The position numbers and the translations under genes were made by a program. A model generated the notes under the pieces. That model worked only from the letters and a program-made list of their open reading frames with translations. It was not told the DNA's origin and ran no database searches. DNA of 39,888 bases from Firmicutes bacterium UBA911 (GTDB lineage: Bacteria; Bacillota; Desulfotomaculia; Desulfotomaculales; Desulforudaceae), in contig DBEH01000036.1 in the NCBI GenBank assembly GCA_002294005.1, forward strand, positions 1 to 39,888, written 5' to 3'. Shown one piece after another: positions 1 through 7,858 of this stretch (positions within the stretch are counted from its first letter, which is position 1; each line of letters opens with the position of its first letter).

Positions 1-61
1 TGGTACGTGAGCACCGGACGGCGAGCCTGACAAAGCCCAGGCGCAGTTTTGCAGCGGCCTC
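1..61. other. Left edge, no gene assignable
   Basis: This is the stretch downstream of the YkgJ-like gene. On the minus strand an AGGAGG lies directly at that gene's stop, which suggests another minus-strand gene begins here and runs off the window. I cannot place its start codon. Confidence 0.3.
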
Positions 62-679
62 CTAGAGCTTGATCAGCTCTTCCAAGGAAGATTTCAAGGT
101 CTTGGACACGGACACCAACAAGTCCGCCCGCTCCAGGTCTGTCTCCCCGGTCCCGGCCAGAAGCTCCTTCGACAATTGGTGCAGGTTCCGGTAGACAGCG
201 TCAAGATCGAAGGCCGGATAAGGCTGCCCCTCTTCGAACCCAGCCTGGCCGCAGACAAAAGCCCCGCCGCCGATCATCGTCGGAATGCCGTACACACGGC
301 AGGTGATGGGCCTGAAGAGGTAAAGCACACATTCGTCTTGGTCGTCCAACAGCGGACAGCGGATTTTCTCCCGGGCCAGCGCGTAGGACTGCAAGTGCGG
401 GTCGTCCTGCTCCTTGAGGCTTTTCTCCAGCGCCGCCAGCGCCTTGTCCGCCTTGTCCGCCCGCGCGAGTACGGCCGCTTTCTCGTTCGGCCCCAGTTCG
501 TCGAAAAGCTGCTTCAGATAGACGGACTCGATCAGGAACAGGCCGAAAATGGCGTGACAACAATCCACGCAATGCCTGGCACAGCGGATCCGCTCGCCGT
601 GCTCACGCTCCATCTTCTGAAACGCCGCGTCCGCACCCGCCACCAACTGCTCGTATTCGCGGAACAATTCCTCCGGCAT
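62..679 (-). CDS. YkgJ-type zinc/iron-chelating cysteine cluster protein
   Basis: The 205-residue protein has two cysteine groups: C33, C37, C40, C41 near the N-terminus and C108, C117, C127, C143 further on, the latter around an FRPITCRVYG segment. This is the pattern of the YkgJ/UPF0153 family, which is thought to bind zinc or iron; its biochemical role is not settled. The ATG start has an AAAGGAA Shine-Dalgarno seven bases upstream. It follows the TPR gene by 12 bp and is last of the visible dsr-linked genes, so it probably shares their transcript. A metal-cluster role next to sulfite reductase is tempting but is only inference. Confidence 0.8.
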   Translation of the reverse strand: MPEELFREYEQLVAGADAAFQKMEREHGERIRCARHCVDCCHAIFGLFLIESVYLKQLFDELGPNEKAAVLARADKADKALAALEKSLKEQDDPHLQSYALAREKIRCPLLDDQDECVLYLFRPITCRVYGIPTMIGGGAFVCGQAGFEEGQPYPAFDLDAVYRNLHQLSKELLAGTGETDLERADLLVSVSKTLKSSLEELIKL

Positions 680-691
680 CGTGTGCTTCCT

Positions 692-1321
692 TTACTCTTG
701 GCGATAGGTATCGAGTATCTTTGCGAACTCCGGGTGCAGCGCGAAGCCCTGGCCCGCGGCGATATCGGCATGCGCGAGCGCCTTGGGGAAATCCCCCTTG
801 TGGTAGTAGGCTACGGCCAGGTTGTTGCGTCCCAGGCCGAAGTCCGGAGCAAGGGCCACCAACCTTTCGCCAGCTTCGATCGCCTTGTCCGCGTCGCCCT
901 GCTGCAGGTAGGCGTTGGCCAGGTTGTTCCAGGCCTGGGCGATCTCCGGGTTGAGTTCCAGCGCTTTTTCAAGGGCCGCGATCGCCTCTTCGGTCCGGGC
1001 CATTTGCAGGTAGGCAAAGCCCAGGTTCGCGTAACCGCGGGCGTAGCGCGGCTCGAGTTCCACGGCCCTTCGGTTGACTTCAGCGACCTTTTCCATGTCG
1101 CCCTTTTTAAAGTGGATGTAACCGAGGTTTACACAAGCCTCGAACATTCGGCTGCCCGTCTCGATCGCCTTCTCGAAATGTTCCCGGGCCTCGTCGAGCC
1201 GGTTCTGCTGCATCACCGCCACCCCCAGGTTATAGGCGGCGGTGGCGCAACCCTCGTTTTGTTTCAAGATCCGTTTCTGCTCCGCGATGAACTCCTCGGA
1301 ACCTTGCGGTTCTCGCGGCAT
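692..1321 (-). CDS. Tetratricopeptide repeat protein
   Basis: The 209-residue protein is almost entirely TPR repeats (about four to five 34-residue units, with A-x-x-N-L-A/G and Y-L-Q/A-x-G signatures between residues 20 and 185). No signal peptide or membrane segment is seen, so it is probably a cytoplasmic protein-interaction scaffold. The start is well supported by AGGAGG nine bases before the ATG. It lies between dsrD and the YkgJ-like gene on the same strand, separated from dsrD by a hairpin. A partner among the Dsr proteins is possible but not shown by the sequence. Confidence 0.85.
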   Translation of the reverse strand: MPREPQGSEEFIAEQKRILKQNEGCATAAYNLGVAVMQQNRLDEAREHFEKAIETGSRMFEACVNLGYIHFKKGDMEKVAEVNRRAVELEPRYARGYANLGFAYLQMARTEEAIAALEKALELNPEIAQAWNNLANAYLQQGDADKAIEAGERLVALAPDFGLGRNNLAVAYYHKGDFPKALAHADIAAGQGFALHPEFAKILDTYRQE

Positions 1322-1355
1322 CTACCCACACCTCCTTATAAACGGCGGCAGGGAA

Positions 1356-1384
1356 AGAGGCTCCCCGCCGTTCGGGCAGCCTCT
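1356..1384 (-). terminator. Hairpin after dsrD, possible attenuator
   Basis: On the minus strand AGAGGCT and AGCCTCT arms enclose an inner CCCG/CGGG pairing, followed by TTTCCC. The T tract is weak, so it may reduce rather than stop transcription from dsrABD into the TPR and YkgJ-like genes. Confidence 0.45.
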
Positions 1385-1416
1385 CACCAGCCTAACTTCA
1401 AAAATGTCCGTCGGCC

Positions 1417-1650
1417 TTAACCCTCCGTCCGGATACCCGTGCCTTTCAGGCCGTACAACGTGGTGCTGCCGGTGGAATAATACTCCAGCACGCCCTCGTT
1501 GATCAGCTCCGAGCAGGCCTTTTTGACTTGCAGGGTTTTGGCGCCCGGAATTTTATCCTTGACAGCCTTGTCGATTTCGTTGAAGTAAAACTTCGTCTTG
1601 GTCTTTCCGCCCTGCAAAAACTCAACGACTGCTTGCTTAAGATCGTCCAT
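1417..1650 (-). CDS. dsrD: Dissimilatory sulfite reductase-associated protein DsrD
   Basis: This small 77-residue protein is recognisable as DsrD, a winged-helix protein encoded next to dsrAB in sulfate reducers and reported in the literature to stimulate DsrAB activity. Features include an N-terminal MDDLKQAVVEFL helix, the KTKFYFNEIDKAVKD core and a LEYYSTGSTTLYGL wing. An ATG three codons upstream (1659) abuts the AGGGAG ribosome site, while the ATG at 1650 is correctly spaced, so I place the start at 1650. It follows dsrB by 28 bp and is cotranscribed with it. Confidence 0.93.
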   Translation of the reverse strand: MDDLKQAVVEFLQGGKTKTKFYFNEIDKAVKDKIPGAKTLQVKKACSELINEGVLEYYSTGSTTLYGLKGTGIRTEG

Positions 1651-1678
1651 TTGTAGCATCTCCCTCAGTCTAATAGTC

Positions 1679-2869
1679 CTATTCTTCTCCCTCGGCCGCC
1701 CTGGTAACCGCCCACGCCGCCTCGGTGTACTTGAACTGCGTATTGGTGCGGTAGGTGTCGTACGCCAGTCGGTAGTCGTCGATCAGGTGCTCCGTGAAGG
1801 GCAGGTTGCACTTCTCGAAGAACTTCTCCCAGCCGATCCGCTCGGCCCAGTCGCCGACGCGCTCGTACTTGCGGGCGTCGGCCGCGTAGGCGTTCAGCAC
1901 TTGTTTCGTCGCTTCCACCACTTCGGGGAACCGGGGGTGATTGTTCGGCAGGTACGGGATAACGACCTTGGAGAATGTGGGCGGACTGATGCGGTTGGAC
2001 ACCTTGCCGCCCGCCATCATAACCACGCACTGGCCCTGGCCATCGGACATCGGCAGCGCCGGGCACATGGTATAACAGTTGGCGCAAAACATGCACCGTT
2101 CCACTTTGATCTTGACCGTTTTCAGGCCGTCCTCGGTCTTGGCGGGGGAAATGGCCGCCGTCGGGCAGGCGGCGATGGCCAGCGGGATCTCACAAACCTT
2201 ATGCAGAATCTCGTGGTCAATGGCCGGCGGTTTGCGGTAGTAGCCGAGAAGCGCGATGTCCGAGCAGTGCACGGCGCCGCACATGTTCAGGCAGCAGGCC
2301 ATGGAAACCCGGACCTGGGCCGGCAGGTCCATCGAAGTGAAGTGTTCGAACAGTCCATCCATGAGCGCCTTCACCATCGAAGACGCGTCCACGGCCGCCG
2401 TGTGGCAGTGGATGAAGCCCTGGGTGTGGACGATGTTGGTCACGCCCGCGCCCGTCCCGCCGACCGGGAACTTGAGGCTGCCGCCGATGGCGAAGGTGTG
2501 CTTCGCGAGTTCCGTCTTCAGGGCCTCGACCTTTTCCAGACTGTCGACGATAAACTCGACGTTGTTGCGGGTGGTGAAGCGCACATAGCCGTCGGAGAAC
2601 CGGTCGGCGATGTCGCACAGCTCCCGCACAAAGTCGACGGTCACGAACCGCATGCCGCCGCACCGCACGGTAAACGCCTTGTCGCCGGTCTCGGAGACGT
2701 GCACCAGCACGCCCGGCTCAAGGATTTCGTGGTAGGCCCACTTGCCGTAGTTGTTCTGGATTACGGGCGGGAAGAACTGCCAGTAGTGACGCGGGCCGAT
2801 GTCCGTTACCCGGCCCGCCATCGGGTTGTCCGGATCGAACCTGCCGAGTCTGTCTTTAGATAACGCCAT
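1679..2869 (-). CDS. dsrB: Dissimilatory sulfite reductase, beta subunit
   Basis: DsrB (396 residues) forms an alpha2-beta2 cytoplasmic complex with DsrA that reduces sulfite in the last step of sulfate respiration; the products pass to DsrC and the membrane chain. Seen here: C155, the CCLNMCG motif at C192/C193/C197 that ligates the siroheme-coupled [4Fe-4S] cluster, and an inserted ferredoxin domain with C259, C262, C265 and C269. The length is normal for the family. The start has AGGAGG eight bases upstream. It lies 12 bp after dsrA, clearly in one operon. Confidence 0.97.
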   Translation of the reverse strand: MALSKDRLGRFDPDNPMAGRVTDIGPRHYWQFFPPVIQNNYGKWAYHEILEPGVLVHVSETGDKAFTVRCGGMRFVTVDFVRELCDIADRFSDGYVRFTTRNNVEFIVDSLEKVEALKTELAKHTFAIGGSLKFPVGGTGAGVTNIVHTQGFIHCHTAAVDASSMVKALMDGLFEHFTSMDLPAQVRVSMACCLNMCGAVHCSDIALLGYYRKPPAIDHEILHKVCEIPLAIAACPTAAISPAKTEDGLKTVKIKVERCMFCANCYTMCPALPMSDGQGQCVVMMAGGKVSNRISPPTFSKVVIPYLPNNHPRFPEVVEATKQVLNAYAADARKYERVGDWAERIGWEKFFEKCNLPFTEHLIDDYRLAYDTYRTNTQFKYTEAAWAVTRAAEGEE

Positions 2870-2881
2870 CCTTCAAACCTC

Positions 2882-4306
2882 CTATCTTGCGTGTCTGGAC
2901 CGGTAGTCGTCGATATCGCGCTCAAAGCCGCCCGGTACGTCTTCTTCCTTCCAGAAGATGTACGGGTTGGTCCGCGGTTCCTTCACCATCTGCGGTGCCA
3001 CCGGCAGGCCAAGGATGTCGGATACAAACCGCTGGAGTCCCACGCGCTGGATCGATTCACCGATGCGCTCGCGGTTCTTGCCATCTTCCATCCACCACTC
3101 GAAGACCTTGTCAATAAATTCCTTGACGTTGTCGTAGGGCGGTTCGGCCTTCATAAAAGGAACGATCAGCGTCGAAAGCTGGGCCCCTTCCAAAATGGGC
3201 GCTTTACCGCCGATCAGGATGCTGACGCCGGTCTCGACACCGGGCCTGAGCGCCCGCGGCATGGTGTTGATGCAGTGCATGCATCGGGTACAGTTCGGGT
3301 TGTCGATCACCAGCTTACCGTACTCCAGAGACATGCAGCCGGTCGGGCAGCGGTTGATGACCTCCGCGTAGATGTCGAACTTGCCCCAGTCCCGGCCGGA
3401 GTGGCTGCCGCCGCCGGGCGGGAACGCGCCGTTGATGTAACCCTGCACCGCGTCCTGGTCGATCCGGATGTCGTCGCACCAGGTGCCGATGAAGGACATG
3501 TCGGCGCGGGCGATGGAGGCCACGCAACCGTTCGGGCAGCCGTCGAACTTGAACTTGAACTTGTACGGGAAGGCCGGCCGATGCAGCGTGTCTTGGTAGT
3601 GCATGGTCATCTCGTAGCACATTTCCTGGGTGTCGTACAGGGCGTACTGGCAACGGGCCTTGCCCAAGCAACATTCCGGCGTGCGCAGGTTGGAGCCGGA
3701 GCCGCCGAGGTCCACGTCCAGCACCCGGGTCAGCTCGGCGAAGAGGGGCTCCAACTGCTCGGTGAAGGTGCCGAGAAAGATGATGTCGCCGGTGGAGCCG
3801 TGCAGGTTGAGCAAGCCACTGCCGCGGTACTCCCAGAGATCGGCGAGGCTGCGCAGGAAAGCGGTGTTGTAGAACTTGCTGGGCACCTGGGCGACGCGGA
3901 CGGTGTGGAAGTGGGCAACGCCCGGATATTTCGCCGCCAGGTCGGAATACCGCCCGATAACGCCGCCGCCGTAACCAATCACGCCGACGATGCCGCCGTG
4001 TTTCCAATGGGTCTCACCGTGCACCATGGACAGCTCCACCTGGCCGAGCAGGTCCTCGACCACGTCCGGGTTGATCAGAAGCTTGCCTTCTTCGCCAAGC
4101 TTGCGCCGGCGAAGCGCATAGCGCTTGGAGTCCGCCACGAAGCTGGGCCACGGGCCGCTTTCCAGCTCTTCCAGCAACGGGATGTCGTGCTTTATCTTAA
4201 AATTCTTCTCTTCTTCCGCCGTGTAGTTGTTCAGTTCGGCGTCGGTGAAGAGGCGCACGTCATCATAGGTGTACGTTTTCTGTGGCCGTTTCGGCTCAAA
4301 AGCCAT
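2882..4306 (-). CDS. dsrA: Dissimilatory sulfite reductase, alpha subunit
   Basis: DsrA (474 residues) is the partner of DsrB in the siroheme sulfite reductase that reduces sulfite during anaerobic respiration. Visible ligands are C213-x5-C219 and C257-x3-C261 for the siroheme-coupled [4Fe-4S] cluster, and a ferredoxin-like insert with C320, C324, C339, C342 and C345. The reading frame is open to 4360, but AGGAGGT seven bases before the ATG at 4306 fixes the start, giving MAFEPKRPQ. The window holds no dsrC, dsrMK or aps genes. Presence of dsrD and the absence of sulfur-oxidiser dsrEFH genes nearby support a reductive rather than oxidative role. Confidence 0.97.
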   Translation of the reverse strand: MAFEPKRPQKTYTYDDVRLFTDAELNNYTAEEEKNFKIKHDIPLLEELESGPWPSFVADSKRYALRRRKLGEEGKLLINPDVVEDLLGQVELSMVHGETHWKHGGIVGVIGYGGGVIGRYSDLAAKYPGVAHFHTVRVAQVPSKFYNTAFLRSLADLWEYRGSGLLNLHGSTGDIIFLGTFTEQLEPLFAELTRVLDVDLGGSGSNLRTPECCLGKARCQYALYDTQEMCYEMTMHYQDTLHRPAFPYKFKFKFDGCPNGCVASIARADMSFIGTWCDDIRIDQDAVQGYINGAFPPGGGSHSGRDWGKFDIYAEVINRCPTGCMSLEYGKLVIDNPNCTRCMHCINTMPRALRPGVETGVSILIGGKAPILEGAQLSTLIVPFMKAEPPYDNVKEFIDKVFEWWMEDGKNRERIGESIQRVGLQRFVSDILGLPVAPQMVKEPRTNPYIFWKEEDVPGGFERDIDDYRSRHAR

Positions 4307-4817
4307 ACTTAATACCTCCTTTGATAAGTACTCGTCGAGAATGGCCCCCGGAAGCACCAAAATCGGTTCGGTTGCACCCCCCTCCAGAACAACAATTCAA
4401 CGCTTGCCACAACCGTGTGAACCTACTTATGGAAAGTCCCTTTTTGCCCGGCTTTTACTGCACTCAACTCAACAACGGCGAGACCAGTGGAGCCCTTTCA
4501 ACGCCATCCGGGTGAATGCCGCATTGGCGCTTTCTTCCGAAGCGCTTCACTGCCCCCCCTTCGAACTGGATAACTAGATTTTGAGTCAGCCAAAGATCTC
4601 GGCAAAAAGGCACCAAAACCCACCCAGTTCCTCCAACAACGAAGGCCACCGGCGGTGGAAGGCACCAGAGGCTGGACACATTCCCAAAAACGGGCCTGTA
4701 CGCCGGATGCGATATGATAACTTACCTAACAAAAGCAGACTTCGTGGTGTTTTTGATTATTCCTGCCTGAAGGGGTATTTTTTTTGTGCCGGGTATTACA
4801 TGCACGCCAGGCAGAAA
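4307..4817. other. 511-bp non-coding stretch upstream of dsrA
   Basis: No convincing gene is present; the longest frames here are short and lack a ribosome site. The dsrA promoter should lie here, yet I find no clear -35/-10 pair. A perfect GAAGCGCTTC palindrome sits around 4540. A T8 run at about 4778 lies on the plus strand and so does not terminate murA. Confidence 0.5.
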
Positions 4818-6065
4818 CTACATCCGCTTTACATCGGCGCCCAGGCTTGCCAGCCGCGCTTCCAGGTCACGGTAGCCGCGGTCAATGAAATGGGCGTTCT
4901 GGATTTCGGTGACGCCCTCGGCCATCAGGCCGGCGATCACCAGGGCGGCCCCGGCCCGCAGATCAGTGCTCTTGACCTGGGTGCCGTGCAACCGGGGTAT
5001 CCCCTCGACAACCGCCACCCGGCCCTCCACCTTGATCTGGGCGCCCATGCGCCGCAATTCCTGGGCGACCTGGAAACGGTTCTCGAAAATATTCTCCACA
5101 ATGATGCTGATTCCCGGAACAACCGATAAAAGACTCATCATCTGCGATTGCATGTCGGTGGCAAACCCGGGATAGGGCATCGTTTTGATACTGATCGGCA
5201 GCAAGGGCTCCGGAGTGAACACCCGGATGGTATCCTCGGCTTCCTCGACCCGGACGCCGGCCTCCCTGAGCTTTGCGCTCACGGGCTCAACGTGGGGCGG
5301 AATGACGTGTTCCAGGGTTACGTCGCCCCGGGTGGCGGCGGCGGCCACCATAAAAGTTCCGGCCTCGATGCGGTCGGGGATGACACTGTGCCGGACCGGG
5401 GCAAAAAGCTCAGGCACGCCGTCGATGCGGATCACATCGGTGCCGGCCCCGCGTATCTTCGCCCCCAGAGCGTTCAGGAAATGGGCCAGGTCGACGATCT
5501 CAGGCTCTTTGGCCACGTTTTCAAGGATGGTTTGTCCTTCGGCTAAAGCGGCGGCCATCATGATGTTCTCCGTAGCCCCCACGCTGGGAAAGTCCAGGTA
5601 AACCCTGGCTCCCTGGAGCCGCCCCGACACTCGTCCTTCGATATAACCGCCGCGGATCTCCAGGTCGGCCCCCATGCTGGTCAAGCCTTTGAAGTGGAGA
5701 TCCATGGGCCGGCTGCCGATGGCGCACCCTCCGGGCAGGGCTACCCGGGCCGCCGTGTTTCGGGCCATCAGGGGTCCGAGCAACAGGTTCGAGGCCCGGA
5801 GTTTCTTGGTCAACTGGTAAGGCGTATCATCACCCACCCGGGCGGCGCCGGAAATCTTCAATACGTCCTCACCGAGCCAGGCGGCCCGCAACCCCAGGTA
5901 GGAGATTATCTCCAGCATTACCCGCACGTCACTGATGTCGGGGATATTTTCGAGAACCACTTCGTTCTTGGACAGTACACAGGCGCACAGAATGGCCAGA
6001 GTCGCGTTCTTGGCCCCGCCGACCCGAATCCGGCCCTGAAGCGGCCGGGAACCGGACACCACCAT
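4818..6065 (-). CDS. murA: UDP-N-acetylglucosamine 1-carboxyvinyltransferase
   Basis: MurA transfers enolpyruvate from PEP to UDP-GlcNAc, the first committed step of peptidoglycan synthesis, in the cytosol. The 415-residue protein opens with VSGSRPLQGRIRVGGAKNA, has the catalytic cysteine C114 in PGGCAIGSRP (the fosfomycin target) and the usual tandem inside-out barrel repeats. The frame is open upstream to a GTG at 6164, but that start abuts its only purine-rich site and would overlap the preceding gene. The ATG at 6065 matches the family N-terminus, although its ribosome site (GGCGGA, 12 bases away) is weak. It closely follows the metallopeptidase gene. Confidence 0.93.
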   Translation of the reverse strand: MVVSGSRPLQGRIRVGGAKNATLAILCACVLSKNEVVLENIPDISDVRVMLEIISYLGLRAAWLGEDVLKISGAARVGDDTPYQLTKKLRASNLLLGPLMARNTAARVALPGGCAIGSRPMDLHFKGLTSMGADLEIRGGYIEGRVSGRLQGARVYLDFPSVGATENIMMAAALAEGQTILENVAKEPEIVDLAHFLNALGAKIRGAGTDVIRIDGVPELFAPVRHSVIPDRIEAGTFMVAAAATRGDVTLEHVIPPHVEPVSAKLREAGVRVEEAEDTIRVFTPEPLLPISIKTMPYPGFATDMQSQMMSLLSVVPGISIIVENIFENRFQVAQELRRMGAQIKVEGRVAVVEGIPRLHGTQVKSTDLRAGAALVIAGLMAEGVTEIQNAHFIDRGYRDLEARLASLGADVKRM

Positions 6066-6130
6066 TTTGTTCAGTGTCCGCCTGTCCCCCAATTGGTCGA
6101 CGGCCAGCTTGATATTCTTGGGGGCCGGGT

Positions 6131-6994
6131 CTATTCCTGCCCGTGCTTTACCCAACGCTTCCACTCTCCGTCCAAAGTAATGAGATCAATTCCGAGGGCT
6201 TCGTTCAGACCCTCCTCCAGTGTTGCACCCCGCCCTAGTTTTTTAAGAACGGAGACGACGGCGGGCCAGCCGTAGGTTTCCACCAAAAAAGCAACAATGC
6301 TGAACGACTGGTGGTAAGCCAGATGCTGATCCTCCAGCGTATTGAAACCAGCCAATTCCGCCGGCGAAAACGCTCTATCCAGCGGGAAGCGACCCGCCTC
6401 CCCAAAATGGAACCCGGTAAGCCGGTACTCCTGATACTGAGCGACCCCCTCGTTGAACCAACGGGGACAGTTGCCCATAGAAAGATGGTCCACAAAAAGA
6501 TGCGCGATCTCGTGCGGCATGGGCCCAAGTTCGGCGAACACCCGGTAGTAGTCGCGCTCGGCCGGATCGATCCAGGCGTCCGGAGACAGCACCCGGATGC
6601 TGCCCGCCCAGTACACGCCCATTGTATCGGCGTCAGCCGGCCAGCCGAAGCTTTTGTTCAAGCTTTCCCGGTCGTCGTAGAGCAGCACCGGGACCGGGCC
6701 CCGAATCTCCAGTCCAAACTGTTCGGCAAGGGCCGGGTAAAAACCTTCGGCGGCCGCCAGAATCATTTCGGCTTCTCGTTTTTGGCCGTCCCGGAACAAA
6801 ACGACAAACCGCCCCCCAGAGAGCGCCTCCATTCCCCGGGAATAGCCGTACCAGACCAGAACTCGTTTATTGATTTCCCGGATCAGGGAGTTGATATACA
6901 AATTGGGAGCGGCGGGTATTTTCGTCAGTACCAACGAACCAACCAGTACAGATACAATCGTCAACCGGACCAGAAGGCGGGCTTTGCGAGACAA
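6131..6994 (-). CDS. Membrane-anchored gluzincin-type (MA-like) metallopeptidase
   Basis: The 287-residue protein (from the TTG at 6994) has an N-terminal membrane segment (about residues 8-24) and an outside-facing zinc metallopeptidase domain. The HEIAH motif gives H161, E162 and H165, with WFNEG supplying the third ligand E182; this is the peptidase MA-like fold. The frame opens at 7081, but a TATAAT box sits exactly there, while TTG 6994 has a strong GGAGAGGAG eight bases upstream, so I prefer it. The position just before murA suggests a cell-envelope role; the substrate is unknown. Confidence 0.75.
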   Translation of the reverse strand: MSRKARLLVRLTIVSVLVGSLVLTKIPAAPNLYINSLIREINKRVLVWYGYSRGMEALSGGRFVVLFRDGQKREAEMILAAAEGFYPALAEQFGLEIRGPVPVLLYDDRESLNKSFGWPADADTMGVYWAGSIRVLSPDAWIDPAERDYYRVFAELGPMPHEIAHLFVDHLSMGNCPRWFNEGVAQYQEYRLTGFHFGEAGRFPLDRAFSPAELAGFNTLEDQHLAYHQSFSIVAFLVETYGWPAVVSVLKKLGRGATLEEGLNEALGIDLITLDGEWKRWVKHGQE

Positions 6995-7080
6995 TCGCGC
7001 CACTCCTCTCCGCTCCGGCGGCTGTCCCCACAATACTGCGGCGAGCTGGAGCCGTTCGAACTTGGGCCGTCTCACCGCCA

Positions 7081-7110
7081 ATTATAACCCTTGTCTCCGG
7101 ACCGGGCCAA
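7081..7110 (-). promoter_or_regulatory. Promoter before the metallopeptidase gene
   Basis: On the minus strand TTGGCC (7105-7110), an 18-base spacer and a perfect TATAAT (7081-7086). Transcription would start near 7074, before the TTG start at 6994 and possibly covering murA. Confidence 0.55.
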
Positions 7111-7139
7111 CAGGTATTTTGTGCAAGCCGACCGGAGTG

Positions 7140-7727
7140 TTACCGCTTTTGACCGGCGGTCCACTCCTGGATCAAGGCCCGGGCGTCTTCGGCCTCGGGG
7201 CCGGTGCCAACCAGGGCCAGAAAACGCTCCAGCGCGCGGACCGCTTCCGGGTAATCCTCCCGCCCGAACCCGAGCGCCATTCCGTAGAGGTAGAGAGCCC
7301 GGTGGTGCCCCGGGTTTATTTCCAGCAGGGCCTCCAAATGCCCGATCGCCTGTTCGTACTCGCCCAGTTGCAAAGACATCTCCGCCAGGTCCAGGCGCAC
7401 CCGCTGGTTGCCCGGGTCCAGGGCGAGCGCCTCTTCAAACAACGCGATGGAACGCCCGTAGTCCATCATGTTCCGGTAGGCTGCGGCCAAGTGGATCCGG
7501 CTTTCAACGTCCGAGGGGTTGTCGCGGACCTTTTGTTCGAGTTGCCGGACCTCCCGGGCAAAGTCATCCAGGGCAGGCGCCGGGCCGGGAACTTCGGGCT
7601 GGCCCTGACCCCCCAAACCCCAAAGCCCTAAGACTGAAGGAGCTACAAGACCGACGGCGATCAGGACGGTGATCGCCCAGAAACCAACCTTCTGCCACGT
7701 TTTCCAGCGCCTTGGCAAAACCATCAC
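7140..7727 (-). CDS. Membrane-anchored TPR protein
   Basis: The 195-residue protein has one N-terminal transmembrane helix (about residues 14-36), a Pro/Gly linker, and three to four TPR units from about residue 60 to 180 (AAAYRNMMDYGRSIALFEEAL is typical). It resembles the TPR half of CcmH/CcmI-like cytochrome c assembly proteins and other periplasm-facing TPR scaffolds, but nothing else for cytochrome maturation is nearby. It starts at GTG 7727 with ATG directly after. It lies between the M23 peptidase and the gluzincin gene on the same strand. Confidence 0.75.
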   Translation of the reverse strand: MMVLPRRWKTWQKVGFWAITVLIAVGLVAPSVLGLWGLGGQGQPEVPGPAPALDDFAREVRQLEQKVRDNPSDVESRIHLAAAYRNMMDYGRSIALFEEALALDPGNQRVRLDLAEMSLQLGEYEQAIGHLEALLEINPGHHRALYLYGMALGFGREDYPEAVRALERFLALVGTGPEAEDARALIQEWTAGQKR

Positions 7728-7858
7728 CCCAACCGGAGTAGTAAATCAAAGGATCCACCGGGCGAGCAATAAACGCCAACCGGGGGCGGGCTTGCGCCTC
7801 CCAAATCGGCTTTGGTCCTAATACATCTTTAGTTGCGATTTGCCCGCACCGGTCCTGT

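Noticed and set aside
4464..4679. 71-residue minus-strand gene upstream of dsrA
   Set aside because: No ribosome site, no recognisable family, and unusual composition; probably non-coding leader.
4760..4818. Terminator of murA
   Set aside because: An inverted repeat (TTCTGCCTG/CAGGCAGGAA) is present, but the loop is about 36 bases and the T8 run lies on the wrong strand.
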